From Beijerinckiaceae bacterium (GTDB lineage Bacteria > Pseudomonadota > Alphaproteobacteria > Rhizobiales > Beijerinckiaceae), in the NCBI GenBank assembly GCA_004564215.1, contig CP024846.1:2927501-2991500 (forward strand): a DNA stretch of 64,000 bases, written 5' to 3'. The notes beneath the pieces are model-generated. The model worked only from the letters and a program-made list of their open reading frames with translations, did no database searches and was not told where the DNA came from. Position numbers and translations under genes: made by a program. Shown one piece after another: positions 53,669 to 63,679 of this stretch. Numbering within the stretch: position 1 is the stretch's first letter; every line of letters starts with the position of its first letter.

Positions 53669-54043
53669 CCGCGTTTTTGCCGATATGGCCAGATCACTGA
53701 AACGCGGTTGCCGATCGGCGGGTCGGCTAATAATTCGCGAAAAAGAGGGAAGAGTTCAGCTTACGCTGCTGAAGAGATCGCGGCGGCACTCCAAATATTT
53801 CCTGGCAGGACCCTTCAATTGAAAGGTGAGAGCAACAAATTTCTCTGTGAGGCGTTGCAATAAAATATGCGTCCCGATCAGGCTCTCCAGCCGTATTGAT
53901 TTTGCCTACAGTTGCGATGAGGAGGCCCTTGGGTCGCTCTTTAAATGATTTGGCGGTCCGCCCCGCAAGTCTAGTTCCGTTTCAGCTTGACTTGCGCATC
54001 AATGAATCTTCCCGGATGCGTTCGGGCAAAAAAGGTTAGAACA
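53669..54043. other. Non-coding gap of 375 bp
   Basis: Nothing gene-like is seen. CCGCGTTT (53669-53676) and AAACGCGG (53700-53707) are a perfect 8-bp inverted repeat just after the small membrane peptide and could end its transcript, though no T-run follows. Confidence 0.5.
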
Positions 54044-54352
54044 ATGACCGATTATTCAATGGAAGAGTCAATCGCTCGCTGCATTCTTGTGACCCTGCTT
54101 GGCTATAGTTGGACCGGCAGACATGCATTGACGTTCCATGCCTTCGTTTTGCAATTTGGCAAACGGGGTTGGAACCGCAGTGATTTCGATCGCGGCATAC
54201 GATTTGCGGCCCAAAGACGATGGGTCGAGGTCAGTTTCCCGACCTCCTTCAGGCTCACCGAGGCGGGTTTTGCCGAGGCCAGCAAGATCACGGGAGAAAA
54301 GGCCGGGGGAGACCAGCATGTGCAGGGCGAAAGGCGCGGGCTGAGCAGTTGA
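54044..54352 (+). CDS. Hypothetical wHTH-like protein
   Basis: A 102-residue protein starting MTDYSMEESIARCILVTLLG. Residues 45-85 (RSDFDRGIRFAAQRRWVEVS, then FRLTEAGFAEASK) resemble a winged-helix tail. DNA binding is possible but not shown. The ATG at 54044 gives a compact protein; the frame is open 19 codons further. No neighbours suggest a pathway. Confidence 0.5.
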   Translation: MTDYSMEESIARCILVTLLGYSWTGRHALTFHAFVLQFGKRGWNRSDFDRGIRFAAQRRWVEVSFPTSFRLTEAGFAEASKITGEKAGGDQHVQGERRGLSS

Positions 54353-54398
54353 CCATACGCAGCCGCCTTGTCTGCCGGCTCTATCGTGACGATGCAGT

Positions 54399-54518
54399 TC
54401 AAAGAGATGTCTTGTTCAGTTTATTATGTATGGCGGTGGCGGCGATCGCGGCATGGCCCACCGCTACAGAGATCTGATTGAGTTCATTCACGACATCGCC
54501 AGCGGCGTAAAGACCCTC
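54399..54518 (-). pseudogene. Remnant of thioredoxin-reductase-like gene (3' end)
   Basis: About 39 residues (EGLYAAGDVVNELNQISVAV, then GHAAIAATAIHNKL) match the C-terminal FAD-binding end of TrxB-family flavoproteins. The upstream frame breaks away from the family immediately, so the rest of the gene (about 260 residues) is gone. No ribosome site or start is present. It sits between a small gene and the porin terminator. Confidence 0.75.
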
Positions 54519-54583
54519 AGCGAGAAACAAGCGCGGTCGCGTTCTTGACGAATCATCGGCGCGCGTTGCGCAGTCGAATAGCA

Positions 54584-54615
54584 AAGAAAAAGGCCGGCGG
54601 ATTAAACCACCGGCC
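54584..54615 (-). terminator. Rho-independent terminator of the porin gene
   Basis: On the minus strand GGCCGGTGG and CCGCCGGCC form a hairpin around TTTAAT, followed by TTTTTCTTT. It starts 27 bp after the porin stop. Confidence 0.85.
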
Positions 54616-54641
54616 CTGCGTACTTTGAGAAGATTGCGCGG

Positions 54642-56405
54642 TCAAAAAGGATAGTAGCGAAGGCTGGTCAGGAATATATTTTCATTCCGCTCTGGCGTCC
54701 CGCCGACGCCGGGAAAACCAATGCGCTGGGTGAAGGAATATTGCAGGCCGCCTGCTAAACGGCCGAAAGGCCCCTTATAAATATTGTCCCAGAAACCCGC
54801 CGTGATTTGCCGGATCAATTTGGTGTTGCCAGTGCAGGCACTTGCGCCGGTGCCGGTGCCGAAGAATTCGATTGCGCAACCGCTGTTCACGAAATTCGGA
54901 TTGCCCCAGCCGAACGGTGTGTGGGCTCCGGGGATCGAAAGCCCCGCTTTGGAATTCTGGAATTCCTGACCGGCATAGGTATAAATGTCGAGCTCAGGGA
55001 AGGCATGCCAGACCGCGCCCGCAAGCAGCATGGTTTCCGGGATTGCCGCGAGGCTGCCATCCGCGTTGAAGGTGACGTCGGGGAGTTGGGCGGTGCCATA
55101 GCGGCCGATGCCCCGTCCTGTCATGCCGGAGAATTGGACTTCGAGAACCTTGGGAATAACCGGTATGAGGATCGAGCCCCCGACACCGCCGCCTGTGGTG
55201 TTGTTATTTTGATTGGGGATGCCTGTGCCGAAAGGAAACGCGGCAGTGCGGAAGGGATAGATGATTCTATCTTGGAAATTCCGGAAGATGCCAAAGGCTT
55301 CCATATGGAGGGTGCGATCGCCAATCGTCGGATCCCAGGCAAGCTTGCCGATCAGGTCCGGCATTTGATTGAGGGAAATCGCATTGGCGTTATTGAGCAG
55401 GGAACCGCCAACGATGCTGGTCTGAGGGAATGCGATGCCGGCAGCCCCCACCGTGTTGATGATGGCCCCGCCGTCGAACAGCGTTGGGGTGCCGCCGCCG
55501 AAAGTGGTCTGCGGATTTTCCGCCGATAGAGCGGCCCAGAAGGTTCTGTCGAAGTCTTTGACGATTCGGATCTGCGGGGTACGCTGCCAGACAAAGCCCG
55601 GAACGTACTGGGCGTCGATCGTCAGGGGAATATCTTCCTGCCGCGGCAGAATGCCTTTGGTATTCATGGTCGCCAGAGACCAGGTTTGACCGGCAAGCAG
55701 ATGAGCGCCGAAATAGTCCTGATCCACCGTCAGGTAGAGGTGGCGGGCGCGGGGTTGGTAGGAATTGCTTTCGTTGGAATTGGCGGTTTGCGCAGCCCCG
55801 AGGAAATCCAGTTCCCCATAGCCGGCGAGATGTGTGGCTGGATCGACATCGCCTTGCACCAGCAAAGAGAAGCGGCTCTGGCGCGCGGAGAAGCGGAATT
55901 CATTGGTATGGCTCGCGGGAACATTGGAGAAAGGAATGTTTTGATAGGGCGTCCCTATATCGGCGCCGATGAAGGGGCTGCGGGTCACGCTTTCCAATGC
56001 CAGGAAGCCGCCAGGCGTAATGGTGACGCCTTTAAACCAGATCGTGGAGGGGCCAAGAGTCGGCAGGCCGCGGACATCCGTTTCGGATTGGGCGAGGCCG
56101 CCGGGTCCCGGCTGTGGCGGTACACCAATTCCATAGGCGGCTGGCGCGGGTGCCGGGCCCGGCACCGGTTGCGCTTCCACTTGCCGGATCTGGGCCTGGG
56201 TTTGCTTCTGTTTGCGGGCCTGCTCATTGACCTTTGCTTCGAGCTGCTTCAGCCGTTCCTTGAGGAAGCGGATCTCGGAGGTTGTATCCTCGGCATGGAC
56301 TTGCGTCGCCTGGACAGCCACAAGAGCGCCAAGAGCCATCGCGACGGCTGCTCGCTTATGCTTGTAGCTCTGCTTCCTCCCAAGCTTAATGTCTTGCGTT
56401 TTCAT
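54642..56405 (-). CDS. Outer-membrane porin-like protein with coiled coil
   Basis: A 587-residue exported protein. A signal (KHKRAAVAMALGALVAVQAT) leads to a coiled coil of about 40 residues (IRFLKERLKQLEAKVNEQAR), a proline-rich hinge, and a beta-barrel of about 470 residues ending in the aromatic FLTSLRYYPF, the usual outer-membrane C-terminus. The coiled coil resembles trimeric porins that anchor to peptidoglycan. Substrate unknown. Transcribed divergently from the two-component operon. Confidence 0.8.
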   Translation of the reverse strand: MKTQDIKLGRKQSYKHKRAAVAMALGALVAVQATQVHAEDTTSEIRFLKERLKQLEAKVNEQARKQKQTQAQIRQVEAQPVPGPAPAPAAYGIGVPPQPGPGGLAQSETDVRGLPTLGPSTIWFKGVTITPGGFLALESVTRSPFIGADIGTPYQNIPFSNVPASHTNEFRFSARQSRFSLLVQGDVDPATHLAGYGELDFLGAAQTANSNESNSYQPRARHLYLTVDQDYFGAHLLAGQTWSLATMNTKGILPRQEDIPLTIDAQYVPGFVWQRTPQIRIVKDFDRTFWAALSAENPQTTFGGGTPTLFDGGAIINTVGAAGIAFPQTSIVGGSLLNNANAISLNQMPDLIGKLAWDPTIGDRTLHMEAFGIFRNFQDRIIYPFRTAAFPFGTGIPNQNNNTTGGGVGGSILIPVIPKVLEVQFSGMTGRGIGRYGTAQLPDVTFNADGSLAAIPETMLLAGAVWHAFPELDIYTYAGQEFQNSKAGLSIPGAHTPFGWGNPNFVNSGCAIEFFGTGTGASACTGNTKLIRQITAGFWDNIYKGPFGRLAGGLQYSFTQRIGFPGVGGTPERNENIFLTSLRYYPF

Positions 56406-56892
56406 GATGTTGTGTCCCCTCAAATCTGTCGTGGATGAGGAAATCGGATAGCAACGGTCCGTGACAGCGAAGCATCATCTAAGTAATGAAAATTAAAACC
56501 TATTTTAATGTTGCGCCCGAGCATTCGGTCAACAAATTGAATGAAAATAAGTTTTGGCCTTCTGGCCTAGATTCTGGCCAGGAATGGATCTGATCCTTTC
56601 AAATTCGGCGTGACGAAATTAGCACAGCAGTAGGACGTCCCATCGGAACAGCCGAAGGCAATGCCGTAATCACAATAGCTTGTCCTCCGCGATAGCTTTC
56701 ACTCTCGGAATCGTCGTATTTGACAAATTTATGAACCTTGTTTCATGAAGTGAGTTTCATGAAACAAGTTTTATGAATCTTGAGTGTAAAAATCTATTAA
56801 AGCACCCAAGATTAAGCAGTGGTCCTAGTGAGCAAAATGAGCGCTCGCGGTTCGCGTCGCGGACAAATGAGCCGGCAAGATTCGTTGAAATC
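56406..56892. other. 487-bp divergent regulatory region
   Basis: The gap between the porin and the response regulator has no gene. It holds the four-copy 14-bp repeat at 56728-56777 and is AT-rich at 56480-56560. The porin promoter must also lie here. Confidence 0.6.
56728..56777. promoter_or_regulatory. Four TTT(C)ATGAA repeats at 14-bp intervals
   Basis: ATGAA occurs at 56731, 56745, 56759 and 56773, exactly 14 bp apart, each preceded by TTT, TTTC, TTTC or TTTT. Two inner copies form the longer dyad CTTGTTTCATGAA/TTCATGAAACAAG. An OmpR-type regulator encoded just downstream is the natural candidate binder. Similar sites recur at 63680-63701. Confidence 0.8.
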
Positions 56893-57639
56893 ATGGTCTC
56901 AATGATTAATCCAGAGCAAGAGGTGGACCACGGACAGGCTCCGGCCTCTGCGTCCGCCTCAAAAATTCCCGTTCTGCTCGTCGAGGACGAGCCGGCCATG
57001 GCGTGGGAGATCGCAGCGGAACTGACGAGTCTCGGCTATTTGGTGCGTATCGCCGAAACTGCAGCGGACGGACTCGCGGAAGCCCGCTCGCACGCTGCCG
57101 AACTTCTGATCGTGGATCGCATGCTCCGGGGAACGGACAGCCTATCCATGATCGAGATCTTGCGGGGCGAAGGCATTCGAATTCCGGTGCTCGTCGTGAG
57201 CGCGCTCGCCTCCGTCGACGAGCGAATCCGTGGATTAAAGGCAGGCGGAGACGATTATCTCATTAAGCCCTTCGCCATGGGCGAATTAGCGGCGCGCGTG
57301 GAAGCTCTTTTACGCAGATCGAGCGACTCGCGGACCGTCATTCTTCAGCTGGGGCCGCTTAAGCTCGATCTGATCGAACGCACCGCGTGCCGGGGCGAGC
57401 GCATTCTCGATCTGCTGCCGACCGAGTTCAAGCTTTTGGAATATCTTATGCGGCGTCCTGGCCAGATCGTAACCCGCACCATGCTGCTGGAGGACGTTTG
57501 GCATTATCGCTTTTTGCCGCAGACCAATTTGGTGGACGTCCATATCGGCAAGTTACGGCGCAAGGTCGACTTGGCAGGCGATCCGCCGCTCATTCATTGC
57601 GTTCGCCGCTCCGGATTCATGCTTCGTGCGGACGAGTGA
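56893..57639 (+). CDS. OmpR-family response regulator
   Basis: A 248-residue regulator. The receiver domain has VEDEPAM, the phospho-Asp in LLIVDRML, Ser/Ala in VVSALAS and Lys in YLIKPFAMGEL. The winged-helix domain (from about 155) includes LPTEFKLLEYLMRRPGQIVT. The start is uncertain: ATG 56893 or 56902; an ATG at 56773 lies inside the repeat array. It is followed, with a 14-bp overlap, by the kinase. It probably activates its own operon. Confidence 0.88.
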   Translation: MVSMINPEQEVDHGQAPASASASKIPVLLVEDEPAMAWEIAAELTSLGYLVRIAETAADGLAEARSHAAELLIVDRMLRGTDSLSMIEILRGEGIRIPVLVVSALASVDERIRGLKAGGDDYLIKPFAMGELAARVEALLRRSSDSRTVILQLGPLKLDLIERTACRGERILDLLPTEFKLLEYLMRRPGQIVTRTMLLEDVWHYRFLPQTNLVDVHIGKLRRKVDLAGDPPLIHCVRRSGFMLRADE

Positions 57640-59065
57640 GCTTTTTAAGACTTCGACTTTCCGGTTGGCTCTCTTCTTCGCGCTGGCGGTGACAGTCTCG
57701 GCCGTCGTGGTGTTCATATTCATCTACGAACAGGTGGGGTCATACAATGTGTCCCGGCTGGACTATTTACTTGAGCAGGAGGTTGCGAGGGCCGTAACCC
57801 AACCCGAAGAGAGAATTAAACGTGAGCTTGAATTGCGGTTTACCGCCGACCTGCGCCATCTCGACTACGCGGCACTGTTCGACAAGACCGGCGAGCTTCG
57901 GTATGGCAATTTAGCGTCGATCCCGAAGGATCTTCCCATCGACGGCATGGCGCACACCTTGCACGTGCCGACCATGCGCGCTCCCGATACCGGAGCCGAG
58001 ACGGCGGTCTTCGTCGCCGGCCGGAGGCCAGATGGCAGCATCGTGCTGCTGGGCCGAAGCCTCTACCTCGTGAACGCATTCAAGCGAGCTGTCGTTGAAG
58101 CCTTGATCATCGGTCTCTTGCCCGCGATCCTGTTGGCGCTTGTCACGGGAGCGATCTTCAGTTTTCGCAGCACCCGCCGCCTCAAGGCGATCAATGAGAC
58201 GATCGTTCGCATTATGCACGGCGATTTGCAGGAAAGATTGCCTGCGAACGGTAAGATGGACGATCTGAACTATGTCACGAGCGCGGTTAATCTCATGCTC
58301 GACGAAATTGTTCGTCTCGTCGGTCAAATCAAAAGCGTAGGAGACAATATCGCCCATGATTTGCGCGCACCCTTGGCGGTCATGCATGCCAAGCTCGAAC
58401 GAGGTCTGAAGAGCCAAACCGATCACGACTTGCGAGTCACGGTGGAGCACGCGCTTACCGACCTCGACCATGCGCTGACCACTGTTACGGCGTTGCTTCG
58501 GATCTCCGAAATCGAATTCGGTCGCCGGCAGATTGGCTTCTCCGAGGTGGATCTGTCGGAGGTTTGTCTCTCTGTCTTCGAGCTCTACCAGCCGCTGGCG
58601 GAAGCCAAGCAGATCGAATTTACGCTGAATGCACCGGCGCCGCTTTCGATCGAAGGTGATTTCGATTTGTTGGTTGAGGCGATCGCCAATCTTGTCGACA
58701 ATGCGATCAAGTTCACGCCGAGAGGGGGCTCGGTCGCCATTACCGCAAAGACCATCGGAGATGGCTTTATTGCTCGGGTGTCGGATAGCGGTCCCGGTGT
58801 TGCGCCGGAGGAACGCGAGCATATTTTCAAAAGATTCTATCGCTCGGACAAATATCGGCACATTCCCGGTACAGGCTTAGGCCTGAGCATGGCGGCGACG
58901 ATTGCCGACGTTCACGGCTTCGAACTTTGCATCGACGGTACTCAACTCGGGGCCACCTTCCAGATTTCCGGGCGCTTGGCAAAGGAGATCGCAGCTCCGT
59001 CGTTGGATAAGACGCCAACAATCGACCAGCAAAAGCGGGATGGTCGAGACGAGGCCAAAGGATAA
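57626..59065 (+). CDS. Sensor histidine kinase
   Basis: A 479-residue inner-membrane kinase read from GTG, overlapping the regulator. Two helices (13-35 and 158-180) enclose a periplasmic domain of about 120 residues. HAMP, then the His in NIAHDLRAPLAVMHA near 247, the N box NLVDNAIKFTP, and G boxes DSGPGVAPEE and GTGLGLS follow. Cognate with the upstream regulator. The signal is unknown; the downstream efflux pump suggests toxic compounds or envelope stress. Confidence 0.9.
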   Translation: MRTSELFKTSTFRLALFFALAVTVSAVVVFIFIYEQVGSYNVSRLDYLLEQEVARAVTQPEERIKRELELRFTADLRHLDYAALFDKTGELRYGNLASIPKDLPIDGMAHTLHVPTMRAPDTGAETAVFVAGRRPDGSIVLLGRSLYLVNAFKRAVVEALIIGLLPAILLALVTGAIFSFRSTRRLKAINETIVRIMHGDLQERLPANGKMDDLNYVTSAVNLMLDEIVRLVGQIKSVGDNIAHDLRAPLAVMHAKLERGLKSQTDHDLRVTVEHALTDLDHALTTVTALLRISEIEFGRRQIGFSEVDLSEVCLSVFELYQPLAEAKQIEFTLNAPAPLSIEGDFDLLVEAIANLVDNAIKFTPRGGSVAITAKTIGDGFIARVSDSGPGVAPEEREHIFKRFYRSDKYRHIPGTGLGLSMAATIADVHGFELCIDGTQLGATFQISGRLAKEIAAPSLDKTPTIDQQKRDGRDEAKG

Positions 59066-59170
59066 ATTTTTTTATAATAAACCTTGGCGCAAGGCGGGTG
59101 TATGCAAGCCCGGTCGGCAACTTAGCCGCCAGCGCGGCGAACCAGGCCGGAGTTGTTCGAGGCCATTTCG

Positions 59171-62100
59171 ATGCTAGCCATCGTCCGATTGGCGCTTCGG
59201 CGTCCTTATACATTCGTGGTCATGGCGATCCTGATTTCGATCTTTGGCTCGCTGGCCGCGATTCGGACGCCCATCGATATTTTTCCCAACATCGGTGTCC
59301 CTGTCATCAGTGTGATCTGGACCTACAATGGATTGCCCTCCGACGATATGTCGGGCCGCATCGTCTATTTCTATGAACGTTCGCTCACGACGACGGTCAA
59401 CGATATCGAACATATCGAGTCGCAATCCGTGCAAGGGTATGGAATCGTCAAAATATTTTTCCAACCTTCGGTGGATATCAACGCCGCGCAAGCTCAGGTC
59501 ACTGCCGTATCGCAAACCGTGTTGAAGCTCCTTCCGCCGGGCGTTACCCCGCCGCTCGTCTTGACCTACAACGCCTCCAGCGTGCCGATCCTGCAGGTGG
59601 CGCTCTCAAGCGATACGCTCTCACAAGCCAAGCTCAATGATCTCGGGCTGAATTTCATTCGGCCTCAGCTGGCCACTGTCGCCGGCGCGGCGCTGCCTTC
59701 GCCCTATGGGGGCGTGGTCCGTCAGGTGCAAGTCGATCTCGATCAGCACGCTCTGCATTCGTATGGTCTTTCGGCGCAGGACGTCGGCAACGCCCTCTCC
59801 GCGCAGAATCAGATCACGCCCGTCGGCACCGAAAAGATCGGCAAGTTCGAATATACGGTTAATCTCAACGATTCGCCGAAACGCATCCAGGAATTCAACG
59901 ACATGCCGGTGAAAGCGGTTAACGGCACCGTCATCTTTATGCGTGATGTCGCCTATGTGCACGATAGTGCTCCGCCCCAAACCAACGTCGTCCAATTGAA
60001 TGGACGCAAGGGCGTGCTGATGACGGTTTTGAAATCGGGCTCTGTTTCAACCCTGGATATTATCGCCGACGTCAAGAAAATGTTGCCGATTATCGCGGAA
60101 TCGATGCCTAAGGGATTGGAAATAAAGCTCGTTGGCGATCAATCTGGCTTCGTCAAATCCGCCGTCGGTAATGTCATCCAGGAAGGCGTGATCGCGGCTG
60201 CTTTGACCGGCCTCATGATTCTTCTCTTTCTCGGAAGCTGGCGCTCGACGCTCATCATCACGGTGTCGATCCCGCTGGCGATCCTTGCCTCGCTCACTGC
60301 ACTGTCGGTGTTAGGACATACGATCAATGTTATGACGCTCGGCGGTCTCGCGCTTGCGGTCGGCATTCTTGTCGACGACGCAACGGTCACGATCGAGAAC
60401 ATCAATTGGCACCTTGAGCACGGCGAACCGGTCGAACCGGCCATCCTCGATGGCGCGCGTCAAATTGTGGTTCCCGCCACCGTTTCCTTGCTCTGCATTT
60501 GCATCGCTTTGGTGCCAATGTTCGGTCTTGCCGGCGTTTCGGGCTATCTTTTCCGTCCGCTCGCGGAAGCCGTCGTCTTCGCAATGATCGCTTCTTATGT
60601 CTTGTCGCGCACGTTGGTGCCGACAATGGCCAATCACCTCCTGCAACCCCACCAAGCGTTGCCTCATCGGGATAGCGACGCTACCCCTTCCCAGGCAAGA
60701 ACCAATCCGCTGGCGCGTTTTCAAAAGGGCTTTGAGCAGCGTTTTGAGCAATTGCGTGATGCGTATCGCGGCCTATTGGGTCTCGCCCTCCGCCATCCGA
60801 GGGGTCTCATCGCCGGTTTTTTTGGCGTGACGGCTCTTTCGTTTGGGCTCGCGCCCTTTCTCGGCGAGAATTTCTTCCCCGACATAGATGCAGGCGCGAT
60901 CAAACTTCACGTTCGCGCACAACCCGGCATGCGGATCGAGGAAACAACAGCCTTGTGCAACCGGATCGAGCAGAGGATCCGCGGCATCATTTTACCGGCC
61001 CAGCTCGAAAATATTGTTGATAATATTGGCATGCCGGTCAGCGGTATAAATCTTTCCTACGGAAATTCGGGAACGATCGGCGTATTCGACGCCGATATTC
61101 TTATCTCGCTAAAGGAGGGGGCGACCTCCACATCCGATTACGTCAAAATTCTGCGCGAGACTTTGCCACGCGCTTTTCCGGGGACGACATTCGCGTTTCT
61201 TCCTGCCGATATCGTGAGCCAGATTCTGAACTTTGGCGCGCCGGCACCTATCGATGTGCAAATTAGCGGCCGCGATTTAAATGCCAATCGGATCTACGCC
61301 AATAGACTGCTAGCTAAAATAAGACTGGTGGCGGGCGTGGCCGATTCACGTATCCAGGAAGTGTTCCAGGCCCCCGCCCTGAACATAGACTTCAACCGCT
61401 CGCTTGCCAGCTTGGTCGGGCTGACTGAACGCGACGCGGCGACAAGCGTTCAGACAACGCTTTCGGGCAGCACCCAGACTGCGCCGACGTTCTGGTTGAA
61501 CCCTGGCAGTGGCGTGTCGTATCCGATCTCCATCCAGACACCCCAATATCGAATGGATACATTGGGATCTTTGAGGAACCTGCCGCTGTCGGCAAGCCAA
61601 TCCACACAGCTTCTCGGCGGTCTCGCGACGATCGCTCCGAAGCCGGTCGATGCCGTGGTGTCGCATTACAACATCCGGCCCACGGTCAATATTTACGCGG
61701 CCACGCAGGGCCGTGATCTCGGCGCTGTCGCGGCCGACATAGAAAAGATCCTGGATGAAACCAAAGCGGAACTTCCGAAAGGCGCACGGGTCGTAACCCG
61801 CGGCCAAATCGAGACGATGAACAGCTCCTATCATCAGCTTTTCTTTGGCCTCGGCTTTTCGATCGTGCTGATCTATCTCGTGATCGTGGTCAATTTTCAG
61901 TCGTGGCTCGACCCGTTGATCATCATATTGGCGCTTCCCACGGCGCTGGCGGGAATTGTCTGGATCTTGTTCCTGACGCATACGACTTTGTCGGTGCCGG
62001 CCCTCACGGGCGCGATCATGTGCATGGGTGTAGCCACCGCGAACAGCATCCTTGTAACCAGTTTCGCGCGTGAAGAGTTAGCGCATGGCATGGACGCGAT

Positions 62101-62356
62101 GAGCGCTGCTTTTGCCGCGGGCGCCACGCGTTTTAGACCGGTACTCATGACTGCGCTTGCGATGATCATAGGCATGTTGCCGATGGCTATCGAGCCAGGA
62201 CAAAATATGCCGCTTGGCCGCGCTGTGATCGGCGGACTGATCTTCGCGACCTGTACGACTTTGATTCTGGTGCCGACCCTTTTCAGCATCGTCCATCGGC
62301 ACGATCAGCCGAAGGATGCAGTGGTACAACCGCTTTCTGATTCCACACCGGCCTGA
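59171..62356 (+). CDS. RND efflux permease
   Basis: A 1061-residue RND pump with two repeats of six helices and two large periplasmic loops. GILVDDATVTIENINWHLEH in helix 4 carries the proton-relay Asp pair. The start MLAIVRLALRRPYTFVVMAI is chosen over an upstream TTG. It exports hydrophobic toxicants or metals through an outer-membrane channel; no OMF gene is visible before the window edge. The adaptor follows 16 bp later. Confidence 0.92.
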   Translation: MLAIVRLALRRPYTFVVMAILISIFGSLAAIRTPIDIFPNIGVPVISVIWTYNGLPSDDMSGRIVYFYERSLTTTVNDIEHIESQSVQGYGIVKIFFQPSVDINAAQAQVTAVSQTVLKLLPPGVTPPLVLTYNASSVPILQVALSSDTLSQAKLNDLGLNFIRPQLATVAGAALPSPYGGVVRQVQVDLDQHALHSYGLSAQDVGNALSAQNQITPVGTEKIGKFEYTVNLNDSPKRIQEFNDMPVKAVNGTVIFMRDVAYVHDSAPPQTNVVQLNGRKGVLMTVLKSGSVSTLDIIADVKKMLPIIAESMPKGLEIKLVGDQSGFVKSAVGNVIQEGVIAAALTGLMILLFLGSWRSTLIITVSIPLAILASLTALSVLGHTINVMTLGGLALAVGILVDDATVTIENINWHLEHGEPVEPAILDGARQIVVPATVSLLCICIALVPMFGLAGVSGYLFRPLAEAVVFAMIASYVLSRTLVPTMANHLLQPHQALPHRDSDATPSQARTNPLARFQKGFEQRFEQLRDAYRGLLGLALRHPRGLIAGFFGVTALSFGLAPFLGENFFPDIDAGAIKLHVRAQPGMRIEETTALCNRIEQRIRGIILPAQLENIVDNIGMPVSGINLSYGNSGTIGVFDADILISLKEGATSTSDYVKILRETLPRAFPGTTFAFLPADIVSQILNFGAPAPIDVQISGRDLNANRIYANRLLAKIRLVAGVADSRIQEVFQAPALNIDFNRSLASLVGLTERDAATSVQTTLSGSTQTAPTFWLNPGSGVSYPISIQTPQYRMDTLGSLRNLPLSASQSTQLLGGLATIAPKPVDAVVSHYNIRPTVNIYAATQGRDLGAVAADIEKILDETKAELPKGARVVTRGQIETMNSSYHQLFFGLGFSIVLIYLVIVVNFQSWLDPLIIILALPTALAGIVWILFLTHTTLSVPALTGAIMCMGVATANSILVTSFAREELAHGMDAMSAAFAAGATRFRPVLMTALAMIIGMLPMAIEPGQNMPLGRAVIGGLIFATCTTLILVPTLFSIVHRHDQPKDAVVQPLSDSTPA

Positions 62357-62372
62357 ATTGGAGACGCCGCGC

Positions 62373-63590
62373 ATGACCTCTAAATCCATACCTGCCGTTG
62401 GGTCGCGAAGGCTGCGGTTAATCGGCGTACTCGCCGCCGCCGCCGCGATCGGACTTGGCGGATATGGCATCGCCGATCGTGCAAGGAGCAAGCAAGATGT
62501 CCAAGTCTGGACAAATGACCAAGCTATTCCGACCGTCAAGCTGGTGAAACCGCAATTGGGGCCGAGCAAAGGGGAGCTTAATCTTCCCGGCAACGTAAGC
62601 GCATTTTATGCAGGCAGCATCTACGGACGAGTCAGCGGCTACGTGAAGGACTGGTACGAGGACATCGGCGCGCATGTAAAAAAAGGTCAGGTGCTGGCAG
62701 TCATCGATTCTCCAGACCTCGATCAACAACTGGCCCAGGCCCGCGCGGATCTCGTGAGAGCAGAGGCCAATCAGCAATTGGCCGACGTGACCTATGAGCG
62801 ATGGAAGACCCTTTCAAAACAAAACATTGTGTCACAACAAGCAAAAGATGAGAAATACGGAGATGCGATGGCAAAAGCCGCTGACGTGCAAGCGGCTCAG
62901 GCCAATGTGGCGCGGCTCGAAGCAATGACGTCATTCAAGAAACTGACGTCGCCCTTCGACGGGATTGTAACCGCCCGCTCACTCGATATTGGCGATCTCG
63001 TCGATGCAGGCGGTAAAGCCGGCAAGGCCTTATTTCAGGTGTCCGATGTTCACATCATGCGCATCTACGTGAGCGTCCCTCAGGCGTTCCTCGGCGATAT
63101 GAAGGAGGGCCTCAAAGCGACGCTACAACTCCCAGGCATGGATAAGACGTTCGAGGCGACGCTGCTCACGACTTCCAACTCGGTATCGGAACAGTCTCGA
63201 ACCGCACTCATCCAATTGCTCGCTGACAACTCCGACGGCAAGCTCTGGCCGGGCGCCTTCGCCGAGGTCCATTTCCACATTCCTTCGGATCCGAATGTTT
63301 TGCGACTGCCAGCCACCGCATTGCTCTTTGGCCCGCAGGGAATGCAAGTCGCCAAAGTCGACGCTCAGAACAAAGTTGTGCTGAACAGAGTTCAGCTCGG
63401 CCGCAATCTTGGCAATGAAGTCGAGATCATGTCGGGTGTCTCGATTTCCGACCAGATTATTGACAGCCCTCAGGAATCGTTTGCGTCCGGCGACACGGTG
63501 CGGATTGCCAGCGCCCAAGACAGTGTCTCGAAAGTGCGCCCGAGGGTGCAGGCCGCGCGCGCGGCGGTATTGAACGCGCAAGACATGTGA
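62373..63590 (+). CDS. RND periplasmic adaptor (MFP/HlyD)
   Basis: A 405-residue membrane-fusion protein. The N-terminal anchor is RLIGVLAAAAAIGLGGYGI, then a lipoyl half-motif (GSIYGRVSGYVKDWYEDIGA), a helical hairpin of about 65 residues, a second lipoyl half (FDGIVTARSLDIGDLVDAGG) and a beta-barrel domain. GGAGACG precedes the ATG. It links the inner permease to an outer-membrane factor. The permease-before-adaptor order is the less common one. Confidence 0.9.
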   Translation: MTSKSIPAVGSRRLRLIGVLAAAAAIGLGGYGIADRARSKQDVQVWTNDQAIPTVKLVKPQLGPSKGELNLPGNVSAFYAGSIYGRVSGYVKDWYEDIGAHVKKGQVLAVIDSPDLDQQLAQARADLVRAEANQQLADVTYERWKTLSKQNIVSQQAKDEKYGDAMAKAADVQAAQANVARLEAMTSFKKLTSPFDGIVTARSLDIGDLVDAGGKAGKALFQVSDVHIMRIYVSVPQAFLGDMKEGLKATLQLPGMDKTFEATLLTTSNSVSEQSRTALIQLLADNSDGKLWPGAFAEVHFHIPSDPNVLRLPATALLFGPQGMQVAKVDAQNKVVLNRVQLGRNLGNEVEIMSGVSISDQIIDSPQESFASGDTVRIASAQDSVSKVRPRVQAARAAVLNAQDM

Positions 63591-63679
63591 GCCTGACAAC
63601 CGTGCTGCCATTTTGATTGGCTGTTCCAGGCCGACTCCCCGCTCCATCCCGGAGATCGCTCCTGCCAGAGCAATTCCAT

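Noticed and set aside
56773..56892. ATG at 56773 as the response regulator start
   Set aside because: It is part of the 14-bp operator repeat and would add 40 residues without family similarity before the receiver domain.
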